NCBI GenBank assembly: GCA_002402175.1
Contig: NVVJ01000007.1
Span: 31,900 to 95,899 of the forward strand
Origin: SAR86 cluster bacterium
Lineage (GTDB): Bacteria > Pseudomonadota > Gammaproteobacteria > Pseudomonadales > Pseudohongiellaceae
DNA length: 64,000 nt
Direction: 5' to 3'
Shown piece by piece: positions 37,244 to 44,914 of this stretch (within the stretch, counting starts at the first letter, position 1; each line of letters opens with the position of its first letter). The position numbers were made by a program, and so were the translations under genes. A model generated the notes under the pieces. It ran no database searches. It saw only the letters and a list, made by a program, of their open reading frames with translations, and had not been told where the DNA came from.

Positions 37244-37933
37244 TTAGGAGAGCCTTCTGCGTGACAATCCCAGGCCTAATAGACTTATTGATAGCAATAA
37301 CAACATACCTGGTTCGGGAGCAGCGGCAGGTGAGAACTCAGTTAATATACGAATATAGTCTCCAGGCGAAGAGGCAACAAAATCTATAAACACTTTGTTG
37401 TTGGTAACTGTAATAATTTTATCATTACCTTCCAATCCGCGCAGGGTAGGGTTCAAGTAGTTGACTCCGGTGTTGGCCAAATAATCACTCGCCGCCAACG
37501 TCGCAGTCGATGTAATTACCCCCAGGATCTTTGAGTCAAATTCTATCCACCCCTGTATAGAAGCATTGATCGGATCAAAAAATACGTAATGACTCGCTAC
37601 GGTCGTATTAGCCGCAATGCTGCCAGCGTTGGTAGTACTTCCAGTCGCGCCCCCTACGCCGTAGTCATAGCTTAAGACTCCAGTGGTAGTAGTGTTCTGG
37701 CTTTCGTCGAAGCCAAAAAGATTAGGTGACTCAAACGTATTAGCTCCAACGCTGTTCACAGGTCCAAACGGGTTGCCCAATGGCACACCTAGTTTTTGAT
37801 AAATGCCGCCATTAGATAAAGCAGTACCTCCGGTAACGGCTCCGTCTATCAGAGTAGCTTGGGCTGTTGATACCGACAATAATAGCGACAGCGCTACAGT
37901 GGCGAGTTTAATGGTGTGAAATTTGCTATTCAT
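37244..37933 (-). CDS. PEP-CTERM sorting domain protein
   Basis: A 229-residue secreted protein. The signal peptide is MNSKFHTIKLATVALSLLLS through TAQA. The C-terminus has APEPG, a hydrophobic segment (MLLLLSISLLGLGL) and SRRRLS. The mature part is Gly/Ser/Thr-rich with NTTTTGVLSYDYGVGGATGS and beta-strand-like stretches; no domain is recognised. A GGGG-rich ribosome site precedes the ATG. The sigma-54 site at 37996-38011 and dyad at 38074-38090 lie upstream, in the gap shared with the divergent PP-loop-like gene. Confidence 0.92.
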   Translation of the reverse strand: MNSKFHTIKLATVALSLLLSVSTAQATLIDGAVTGGTALSNGGIYQKLGVPLGNPFGPVNSVGANTFESPNLFGFDESQNTTTTGVLSYDYGVGGATGSTTNAGSIAANTTVASHYVFFDPINASIQGWIEFDSKILGVITSTATLAASDYLANTGVNYLNPTLRGLEGNDKIITVTNNKVFIDFVASSPGDYIRILTEFSPAAAPEPGMLLLLSISLLGLGLSRRRLS

Positions 37934-37995
37934 GAGCTTTTCCCCTTCGATTCGCTGCTGTTTTACTACAGCAGTCGATTATTTATAATAAAAGC

Positions 37996-38011
37996 AGCAA
38001 TGTTCGTACCA
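37996..38011 (-). promoter_or_regulatory. sigma-54 promoter of PEP-CTERM gene at 37933
   Basis: On the minus strand TGGTACGAACATTGCT has one mismatch to TGGCAC and an intact -12 TTGCT at GG-N10-GC spacing. It is 62 bp before the ATG. Confidence 0.8.
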
Positions 38012-38073
38012 TTAATAATTGTCCTTTAAAATCATGGGGTTAAAATTCTTCATTTACAGGCATGTATGAATTT

Positions 38074-38090
38074 TGTAAAAATTCTTGACA
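38074..38090 (-). promoter_or_regulatory. PrsR-type dyad in divergent promoter region
   Basis: Towards the 37933 gene it reads TGTCAAGAATTTTTACA, matching TGTCA-N7-TTACA. It is 62 bp upstream of the sigma-54 site. It could also influence the divergent gene at 38195. Confidence 0.75.
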
Positions 38091-38194
38091 CAAATAATGC
38101 ATAACCGCTTCTAGAGTGTAAAATTAATGATGTAGCTTGTGGCAGTTGCTGGGCGCTTATTTGCAAAATCCAAATATTGGAACTTTAAACTCAA

Positions 38195-39343
38195 ATGAAA
38201 ATTACAAATATCTCTGTAAGTGAAAAAGGTGCTCAAAATGAAATTCGGGGTTTGTGTGGCGACTTCGAACTTTGGTATCGCTTCCCGAAGCATATTTTGC
38301 CTGAAATGCGCGCTGATGCCTTTATTGCCGCTAGCTTAATCCCTGCAATGTTTTGTGGTGAAGATATTGTTTTGGATGATGAAATTCCTGTATCACCACT
38401 ATTACTTAAGAATATAGAACAGCTACAAGATATTTTTATAATGTGGGGGCATGGGTTTGGCAAGGTACTTCGCCGAATAAAAGTGACTGGAGGAATATGC
38501 ATACCTCCTCAGTCGACGAACGATGCGACAGTTTCCTTTTTTTCTGGCGGTGTAGATGGAACCCACACTTTTTTGAAGCATAGAGAGGAAATCGACTATT
38601 TATTGTTTTCAAAAGGGATTGATATACAACTGTCGAATGAAGAGATGTATCAAGTGGCATTCGAAAAAAATGTTGGATTTTTGAAGCGGAAAGATAAAAA
38701 TCTATTCCCGGTAGAAACCAATGTCAGGTTTTTTGGGCATGAGTTTGGTCTTACCTGGATTCTTTGTTTTGGTGGGGGTTTGAGTAGTATCGCCCTTGCC
38801 GGCGGATTCAAAAAATGTTTTATTGCTTCTAGCCTGAGTTACGCTGACTTGTACCCTCATGGTTCAAGTTTTGTTTCTGATCACCTTTGGCGCAATGAGC
38901 ATACAGAAATTAAGCACGATGGAGCGGAAGCAACACGAATCGACAAGATTAGGTTCATTGCAAAAGATGAGGATGCCTTAAACATTCTGCGTGTCTGCTG
39001 GCATGACAAAGGCTATAACTGTGGTGAGTGTGAAAAATGTTTACGGACAATGGCCAGCTTGCGAATTTTGAAATTGAATGCACCAACCTTTCCCGAATGC
39101 ACTGATCAATTAGTTCGTGAAAAAATTTCTAAACTGAAATTGTACGACAATCACGACGGTGCATTTATGGAAGAAAATCTAGCTGAAGCCAGGCACGTAG
39201 GAGATATGGTTTTGGTTAGAGCATTGTTGAAGATTAAACGAAACACGGGTCGAAGGCAGATGCTACATATTCTTGACGAAACTTACTTAGGCAATCGCCT
39301 ATCACTTCTTAAGAAGAAGGTTGGTAATTTATTGTCTAAGTAA
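38195..39343 (+). CDS. PP-loop-like ATPase family protein with Cys cluster, function unknown
   Basis: A 382-residue cytoplasmic protein. Residues about 115-123 read SFFSGGVDGTHTF, resembling the SGGxDS P-loop of N-type ATP pyrophosphatases but with Gly in place of the Ser. Later, CGECEKCLRTM is a CxxCxxC cluster like the zinc site of QueC-type enzymes, and SSLSYADLYPHGS may be a substrate loop. Such proteins occur in polysaccharide loci, but I know no defined reaction. It is divergent from a PEP-CTERM gene and shares its regulatory gap. Confidence 0.7.
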   Translation: MKITNISVSEKGAQNEIRGLCGDFELWYRFPKHILPEMRADAFIAASLIPAMFCGEDIVLDDEIPVSPLLLKNIEQLQDIFIMWGHGFGKVLRRIKVTGGICIPPQSTNDATVSFFSGGVDGTHTFLKHREEIDYLLFSKGIDIQLSNEEMYQVAFEKNVGFLKRKDKNLFPVETNVRFFGHEFGLTWILCFGGGLSSIALAGGFKKCFIASSLSYADLYPHGSSFVSDHLWRNEHTEIKHDGAEATRIDKIRFIAKDEDALNILRVCWHDKGYNCGECEKCLRTMASLRILKLNAPTFPECTDQLVREKISKLKLYDNHDGAFMEENLAEARHVGDMVLVRALLKIKRNTGRRQMLHILDETYLGNRLSLLKKKVGNLLSK

Positions 39344-39353
39344 GTTGGCATTG

Positions 39354-39812
39354 TTAGTGTAATCTTTCAGTCGCTTGCTTGTTTAAAGTTGAATTTTCGT
39401 TGTGAATCCCTGCTGGTATGAAGTTGAAAGTTGTTGCACAACTAGCAACTTTACTTTGTCGCTCCATCTTCAATTGCAGAGCTGTATTTTGATTTTCTAT
39501 TAAAGGCTCAAGATAGCTGCATTCGAAATTAATGATTTTACCGTGTTTTCCAGCCCTAACTCTCATTCCCTTACCTTTTTGTAGAGAATTCATTTGCATG
39601 CTTGGGCGCATATTACTAATTACGAGTACGTGGTGCTTTGCATTGAACCCATCGACGGTGCAGGTGTAAGTAGCGCTATCTCCATCAATTTGAACCGACA
39701 CCTCATTACCTGAGTCACGTAGCTCAATAATGATATCGATTAGCTCGTCTAGCCTGCTTGAATTGAAAGAGCTGTTTATTAGTGATATTAAATTCCGTAG
39801 AAATTTGAACAT
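39354..39812 (-). CDS. YcgR N-domain-like protein lacking PilZ
   Basis: A 152-residue paralogue of the N-terminal half of the PilZ protein at 9.9-10.6 kb. The match runs from ELRDSGNEVSVQIDGDSATY to SYLEPLIENQNTALQLKMER, with shared NAKH, VRA and LEPL positions. The PilZ domain is absent: no RxxxR or D/NxSxxG follows, and the protein ends soon after. GAGGAG lies 9 nt before the ATG, so this is an intact gene, not an obvious fragment. It may bind the same partner without sensing c-di-GMP. A perfect inverted repeat lies upstream at 39873. Confidence 0.75.
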   Translation of the reverse strand: MFKFLRNLISLINSSFNSSRLDELIDIIIELRDSGNEVSVQIDGDSATYTCTVDGFNAKHHVLVISNMRPSMQMNSLQKGKGMRVRAGKHGKIINFECSYLEPLIENQNTALQLKMERQSKVASCATTFNFIPAGIHNENSTLNKQATERLH

Positions 39813-40154
39813 ATGACCCAGCTCCTCTGAGTGATTTCCAAAACTCTCTTTTGCTAAAGTGCACTGTTCGAGAGGTAAATACTGTATTTACCTTACGACA
39901 TAAATTGAATATTCCTTAACCTGGAACAACACAATATTTCACTTTTATTAATAATTTAATCAGTAATGTGTAACCGTGATTTGGTTCGTGATCAGTGAGC
40001 TGATCTACTATCTCAGTTGAACTGTAGGTCTTTTTCATCACGAAATCTGTAGGAATTTGTTACCCGAAGTACATAATTTAGTCAATTTTTGACGGGTTTC
40101 AACTTGTGACAGCTAAAGGGAGAGGGAAGGGAGGAAGCAAAGAGCGCTGAACGG
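39813..40154. other. 342-bp intergenic region with several inverted repeats
   Basis: No gene is apparent. Besides the 39873-39893 repeat, GATCAG-TGAG-CTGATC (near 39990) and short AT-rich palindromes occur. No sigma-54 site is seen for the YcgR-N-like gene. Confidence 0.45.
39873..39893. repeat. perfect 9-bp inverted repeat, possible operator
   Basis: AGGTAAATA-CTG-TATTTACCT lies about 60 bp upstream of the YcgR-N-like gene. Symmetry and position suggest a repressor or activator site; the protein that would bind is unknown. Confidence 0.45.
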
Positions 40155-40379
40155 CTATTGTGGTGCTTTTCCAACCTGTATGTGTTGCCATGCTCGCTCG
40201 TGGACATAATAAATAAAGAATTTAAGGAAAAACTCGATACCGCCAATCATTAAGGCAGCTCCAAGTTCACCTGTAATATAATAGGCAATCACGCCGGTAG
40301 TAAATGTGGCGAGAACTCGCCACGAAAACGCTTTGAGTAAACTCCGTAGCCGTGAGTCTGGCGCTCTACTGTTACTCAT
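40155..40379 (-). CDS. DUF2061 small membrane protein
   Basis: A 74-residue protein with two membrane segments ([15 protein letters not shown] and [21 protein letters not shown]). The [16 protein letters not shown] and HERAWQHI motifs are characteristic of DUF2061 proteins, often encoded beside assimilatory sulfate genes. The start overlaps the cysNC stop by 4 nt (ATGA), so translation is probably coupled. A role in sulfate activation or transport is inferred from context only. Confidence 0.85.
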   Translation of the reverse strand: MSNSRAPDSRLRSLLKAFSWRVLATFTTGVIAYYITGELGAALMIGGIEFFLKFFIYYVHERAWQHIQVGKAPQ

Positions 40380-42277
40380 GTGATTTTCTCTTGGATTGCG
40401 GATAATATTTTATCGACACATTGGTCAATGGAATGTTCGGCAGTTGCGACTACAATTTCTGCTGATTCAGGCTTTTCGTAAGCGCTATCAATGCCCGTGA
40501 AATTTGGCAATTCTCCCTTTCGGGCTTTTCGATATAACCCTTTAGGGTCTCGGTCTTCAGCTACTTCCAGCGGAACGTCCATATAAATCTCTATAAACTC
40601 GCCTTCTTCAAACATAGATCTGGCCATATCTCGCTCTGAACGAAATGGCGAAATGAACGCTGTTATTACCACTAATCCGGCATCTACCATTAGTTTGGCA
40701 ACTTCAGCCACTCGTCTGATGTTTTCGATTCTGTCAGCATCAGTGAAGCCAAGATCCTTATTCAAACCCTGCCTAACGTTATCCCCATCAAGAATGTAGG
40801 TTCGCATACCTTGTTTGTGTAACGCCTGTTCAAGCGCGTTGGCGATAGTAGATTTGCCGGATCCACTTAGTCCTGTACACCATAATACCTTTGCCGGATG
40901 GCCATTCAATCGGCTTCTGGATTGCTTATTAACTGTTAATGCTTGCGTGTGTACATTTTGTGCACGCCGAAGTGAGAAATTAATCATCCCTGCGCCAACG
41001 GTGGCAAATGTGTAACGATCAACCAGGACAAAAGCGCCTAATGGTTTACAAGAATTGTAAGCTTCGAATGGAATAGGCCGATCAAGACTAAGTGTGGCTT
41101 CGCCAATGTCATTGAGGCTCATGGAGCGCGATTGCAATTTCTCGAAGGTATTAATGTTGTATTTGTACTTAATGTCAGTAATCGTGGCATTAACTCGCAT
41201 AGCCCCGATCAAGAGCCAATAAGAACGCCCTACAAACCCTTGTTCAGAGTCCATCCACACCAGTGAAACCTCGAATTGATCGGAAACTTCACAAGGGGAA
41301 TCTGCTGCAACTATGATGTCACCTCGAGAAATATCTATTTCTCTGTCGAGGGTAATGGTGACAGATTGACCGTTAACCGCTTCGTCCAGTTGAGTTTTAT
41401 ACAGCTGGATACCTTTGATATTTGCAAGTTCGCCCGAAGGTAAAATTCGAACTTCGTCATTTATATGTACCTGGCCTGATACGACGTTGCCTGAGTATCC
41501 GCGATAGTTGGCGTTTGGTCGGTTTACCCATTGCACAGAATAACGAAAAGGATCTTCATCTTTTGATTGCCACACCTCGACAGTCTCAAGATAGCCGAGC
41601 AGTGTAGGCCCGCTATACCAGGCTGTTTGCCTTGAGCGTTCTACAATATTGTCACCAAGTAGAGCAGACAGAGGAATAGGGGTAATGCTTTCAAACTGAA
41701 GATTCTTGGCAAATTCAGCGTATGTTTCGACGATACTATTGAATGTCTCCTCGTCAAAATCTACCAAATCCATTTTATTAACAGCAAGAACAATATGCTT
41801 TATGCCCAGTAATGAGGTAATAAAAGAATGTCGCCTGGTTTGTGTGAGTACACCCTGGCTTGCGTCAATCAAGATAATAGCCACATCGGCAGTAGATGCG
41901 CCGGTAACCATATTTCTGGTAAATTGCTCGTGGCCGGGAGTGTCGGCGACAATGAATTTTCTACGATCGGTATTAAAGTAACGATAAGCTACATCGATGG
42001 TTATGCCCTGTTCACGCTCGGCGGCAAGGCCGTCAACTAAAAGAGCAAAATCAATTTCATTACCCTGAGTTCCCTGCTTTTTTGAATCGCTCTCTAGCGC
42101 TGCAATCTGGTCTTCAAAAATTGAATGTGCCTCATACAACATTCGACCAATCAGCGTGCTCTTGCCGTCATCCACGCTCCCGCAGGTGATGAATCTTAGC
42201 AAATCAAGCTCGGCCTGGGCTTCAATATAAGCTTCGACTTCTTTGGTTGCGCTTTGTTCATTTGTCATTTGCGACAT
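40376..42277 (-). CDS. cysNC: bifunctional sulfate adenylyltransferase subunit 1/APS kinase
   Basis: A 633-residue fusion. The N-terminal GTPase domain has GSVDDGKST (G1), DTPGHEQF (G3) and NKMD (G4), as in CysN. The C-terminal APS kinase domain (from about residue 455) has P-loop GLSGSGKST and the [16 protein letters not shown] and [11 protein letters not shown] motifs. It makes APS with CysD and then phosphorylates it to PAPS. PAPS serves assimilation or sulfation of polysaccharides and lipids, as with NodQ. The start codon overlaps the cysD stop by one base, and DUF2061 overlaps its end, giving a three-gene operon. Confidence 0.95.
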   Translation of the reverse strand: MSQMTNEQSATKEVEAYIEAQAELDLLRFITCGSVDDGKSTLIGRMLYEAHSIFEDQIAALESDSKKQGTQGNEIDFALLVDGLAAEREQGITIDVAYRYFNTDRRKFIVADTPGHEQFTRNMVTGASTADVAIILIDASQGVLTQTRRHSFITSLLGIKHIVLAVNKMDLVDFDEETFNSIVETYAEFAKNLQFESITPIPLSALLGDNIVERSRQTAWYSGPTLLGYLETVEVWQSKDEDPFRYSVQWVNRPNANYRGYSGNVVSGQVHINDEVRILPSGELANIKGIQLYKTQLDEAVNGQSVTITLDREIDISRGDIIVAADSPCEVSDQFEVSLVWMDSEQGFVGRSYWLLIGAMRVNATITDIKYKYNINTFEKLQSRSMSLNDIGEATLSLDRPIPFEAYNSCKPLGAFVLVDRYTFATVGAGMINFSLRRAQNVHTQALTVNKQSRSRLNGHPAKVLWCTGLSGSGKSTIANALEQALHKQGMRTYILDGDNVRQGLNKDLGFTDADRIENIRRVAEVAKLMVDAGLVVITAFISPFRSERDMARSMFEEGEFIEIYMDVPLEVAEDRDPKGLYRKARKGELPNFTGIDSAYEKPESAEIVVATAEHSIDQCVDKILSAIQEKIT

Positions 42278-43767
42278 TAGAAGTACCCCTCCTGCTTCTT
42301 CTTCTCCATGGAGGCTGACGAGTCCTTATCTATCACTCTGCCTTCACGTTCACTATTATTGCTTTGCAGTAATTCCAGAATAATAGAAGGTAGGTCATCT
42401 GCATCGGATTCAAGCGCTCCAGTGAGGGGATAACAACCTAAAGTTCTAAAACGAACTTTCTTTATCTGTACCTGTTCTCCCTCGAATAATTCAAGTCGAT
42501 CATCATCCACCAACATAAGAATTCCATCTCTCTCAACCACCGGGCGATAGCTGGCGAAATAAAGGGGAATGATAGGAATCTTTTCTTTGTAGATGTATTG
42601 CCAAATGTCCAATTCAGTCCAGTCAGAAAGTGGAAAGGCACGAATACTCTCTTTCTTCTCTTTATAGCCGTTGTAGAGGTTCCATAATTCGGGTCTTTGT
42701 TTTTTTGGATCCCAGCGGTGTGTCGAAGTACGAATTGAAAATACACGTTCTTTTGCCCGGCTCTTTTCCTCGTCGCGGCGAGCTCCACCAAGTGCGACAT
42801 CAATCTGGTACTTGTCCAAGGCCTGAATCAAGCCTTCTGTTTTGGTAACGTGCGTATGCAGTTCGCTGCCATGGTCGAAAGGGTTAATATTCTTACTAAT
42901 GGCTTCAGGATTAGTGTGAATGATCATGTCCATTCCGCTGGTGCGCACTATTTCGTCACGAAAACGGTACATTGCCTGAAACTTCCAGCGAGTATCTACA
43001 TGCATAAGTGGGAAGGGAGGCGGGCTGGGGTAAAACGCTTTCATGGCCAGGTGCAGCATGACGCAAGAATCTTTACCCAGCGAGAATAACATGGCTGGGT
43101 TTTCAGCCTGAGCAACAACCTCGCGCAATATGTGGATACTGTTGGCTTCAAGTCGATCAAGATTACTAAGTTGATGCTTAGAGATTGAGGAGGCGGGTGT
43201 GGCATCCCAGTCAAACTTATCATTAGCATCTTGATAGGCAGGTAAAGCCAGTCGCAAGGTTTTGCCAGAAGCTAATTCGATTTCTGGGTTGCCACTACGA
43301 CCTAGCAAAGCTCTAAGTTTGGAAGTTACAGGCCCGTGGGGCCAAAGCAGGATATTCTTGTTTGCTGATAAAACATTTAACGCATTAAGAAGCTCCTGCT
43401 CATCATCATCAGACTCTAAATAGACCCAACGCCGTCCTCCTCGACCATCGTTTACAAATAAAACGCGTAGGTTGCTACCGTTGATATACTCTTGCAATAT
43501 CATCGAAACGTAACGTTTACGCTTGGCTTCAGATTCAAGCGATTTTAAAACCTTAAGTTTGGGTGCTCGCTGATTTTCATCTGTAATATCTTCAAGCTTA
43601 ACTGAATTTGGAATAAGGCCCGAAGACTCAATGGCTCGCTCGGTAGTTCGAGTGGCAGTATTGGCATTATCAGGGTTTAGCGCGTTGTGGACGGATTGGG
43701 TACTCCACGGCAGCCATTCACCTGTTTTACTATATTGATTCTTGTATATAAGAGATGGAAGATCCAT
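42277..43767 (-). CDS. cysD: sulfate adenylyltransferase subunit 2 with N-terminal extension
   Basis: The CysD domain starts near residue 195 ([17 protein letters not shown]) and carries the PP-loop [13 protein letters not shown], then [26 protein letters not shown] and [12 protein letters not shown]. CysD is usually about 300 residues; this one is 496 because about 190 extra residues precede it (43185-43767). The extension contains [19 protein letters not shown] and [13 protein letters not shown], and no family is recognised. No in-frame Met or ribosome site separates the two parts, so a real fusion is likely. It supplies the ATP-binding half of ATP sulfurylase with CysNC. Confidence 0.9.
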   Translation of the reverse strand: MDLPSLIYKNQYSKTGEWLPWSTQSVHNALNPDNANTATRTTERAIESSGLIPNSVKLEDITDENQRAPKLKVLKSLESEAKRKRYVSMILQEYINGSNLRVLFVNDGRGGRRWVYLESDDDEQELLNALNVLSANKNILLWPHGPVTSKLRALLGRSGNPEIELASGKTLRLALPAYQDANDKFDWDATPASSISKHQLSNLDRLEANSIHILREVVAQAENPAMLFSLGKDSCVMLHLAMKAFYPSPPPFPLMHVDTRWKFQAMYRFRDEIVRTSGMDMIIHTNPEAISKNINPFDHGSELHTHVTKTEGLIQALDKYQIDVALGGARRDEEKSRAKERVFSIRTSTHRWDPKKQRPELWNLYNGYKEKKESIRAFPLSDWTELDIWQYIYKEKIPIIPLYFASYRPVVERDGILMLVDDDRLELFEGEQVQIKKVRFRTLGCYPLTGALESDADDLPSIILELLQSNNSEREGRVIDKDSSASMEKKKQEGYF

Positions 43768-43811
43768 TAGTAACCACTTGTCGCAATATGCAATAATATA
43801 ATTAGAAAAAG

Positions 43812-43856
43812 AATAATGACAATAAAGTTACTCATTATTCGAAATAATGTCAATAT
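43812..43856. repeat. direct and inverted repeats at the cysD upstream region
   Basis: AATAATGACAATA and AATAATGTCAATA form a near-direct repeat. Between them CATTATT-CGA-AATAATG (43833-43849) is a perfect 7-bp inverted repeat. ACACCT-CT-AGGTGT follows at about 43870-43883. They may be operators for the cysD operon or part of the PEP-CTERM promoter region. Confidence 0.45.
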
Positions 43857-43923
43857 AAACCTTAATGCGACACCTCTAGGTGTATATCTAAGGAGCGCTG
43901 AGGTGTAAAGAGAAGCCTTATTG

Positions 43924-43940
43924 TGTCAGATTATTTTACA
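43924..43940 (+). promoter_or_regulatory. PrsR-type dyad upstream of PEP-CTERM gene
   Basis: TGTCAGATTATTTTACA matches TGTCA-N7-TTACA and lies 64 bp upstream of the sigma-54 site at 44005. Confidence 0.78.
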
Positions 43941-44004
43941 ATTCGCGTGCATTGTTCGGCCCACGAAGTTTGTAACGCATTGAATATATTATATAATTTG
44001 TTGC

Positions 44005-44020
44005 TGGCACAGATATTGCT
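44005..44020 (+). promoter_or_regulatory. sigma-54 promoter of PEP-CTERM gene at 44074
   Basis: TGGCACAGATATTGCT has consensus -24 and -12 elements with GG-N10-GC spacing. It ends about 53 bp before the chosen ATG. Confidence 0.88.
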
Positions 44021-44073
44021 GTATCTATATTAGCTGCTAGATTCTTATTCAATTACTTATGAGACTCATAACA

Positions 44074-44751
44074 ATGAATTTTTTCAGTAAGGCAATCACC
44101 AAGTCAACTTTTATACTTGCGCTACTAGTACCTACAGCGGTATTTGCAAGCCCTATCGTTTATGACATTAAAGACGGTAACAGCGGTGGTTTTTCTGCTA
44201 GCTGGTTGCATGCAGGCACTGGCTCGGCAAGCGGTGGTTATTGGAAGAACGGTAACAAGGCAAGCATCAGTGGCGAAATTACTATCGACTGGTCAACCGG
44301 TGCGGCTTTTGGAAGTATCTCTACTGACGCAGGTGATACTGACTTTGGTCAGGGCTCAGGCAATTGGGAGCTTGTTATTACCGGCGGCAGCAATACTGGT
44401 ACTGGCATATTTGCCGGTGGCGTAGATTTACTTTTGTCACTTGATTACGACTTATTCCTGAACGGCTCCTCAACTGCAGCAGACTCAGGCACATTCTACT
44501 TTGCCGATCTAAACTTCACGGGTGACGTTAATTCAGCTAGCAATAGCGAAATTTACCTTTGGGGTAATAACTGGCTGAATGAAAATGGTGGCTCTAATAT
44601 TGATCGTACAAATCATATAAGTGGCGGTGGTATTGCTCTTGGTATTGATCTTTATGGAACTGGTAGCCCTGTTCCAGAGCCAACTATGCTGCTGATACTA
44701 GGCACTGGATTACTAGGGTTATCATTAAGACGTCGTCGCAAGCAGGCGTAA
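44074..44751 (+). CDS. PEP-CTERM sorting domain protein
   Basis: The ATG at 44074 gives MNFFSKAITKSTFILALLVP through AVFA, a standard signal peptide; ATG 44059 would add five residues. The C-terminus has VPEPT, LLILGTGLLGLSL and RRRRKQA, with Thr replacing the usual Gly after PEP. The mature protein is Gly/Ser/Asn/Asp-rich (GSGNWELVITGGSNTGTG) and may be a matrix protein; no domain is recognised. A sigma-54 promoter and dyad are upstream and a terminator follows. Confidence 0.92.
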   Translation: MNFFSKAITKSTFILALLVPTAVFASPIVYDIKDGNSGGFSASWLHAGTGSASGGYWKNGNKASISGEITIDWSTGAAFGSISTDAGDTDFGQGSGNWELVITGGSNTGTGIFAGGVDLLLSLDYDLFLNGSSTAADSGTFYFADLNFTGDVNSASNSEIYLWGNNWLNENGGSNIDRTNHISGGGIALGIDLYGTGSPVPEPTMLLILGTGLLGLSLRRRRKQA

Positions 44752-44778
44752 CTCTCGCGATTACCAGATAAGCACTAT

Positions 44779-44808
44779 AAAAAAGGCAGCCAGTGGCTGC
44801 CTTTTTTA
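44779..44808. terminator. rho-independent terminator
   Basis: GGCAGCCA-GT-GGCTGCC is flanked by an A-run and T6 and lies 28 bp after the PEP-CTERM gene. Confidence 0.9.
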
Positions 44809-44914
44809 TTGCCTGCCAGTAAGCAGAATCCAACTCAATTCTTGCTACACGTGGCTTGTTTCCGGGTTATTGGTTAGTATTTGCCGTTAAGGTTTTCTTA
44901 TTTAGGAATGGAAT

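Noticed and set aside
38140..38156. Possible sigma-54 site (TGGCAG, GG-N10-GC) before the PP-loop-like gene
   Set aside because: The -12 region lacks TTGC, leaving only the spacing, so it is not called.
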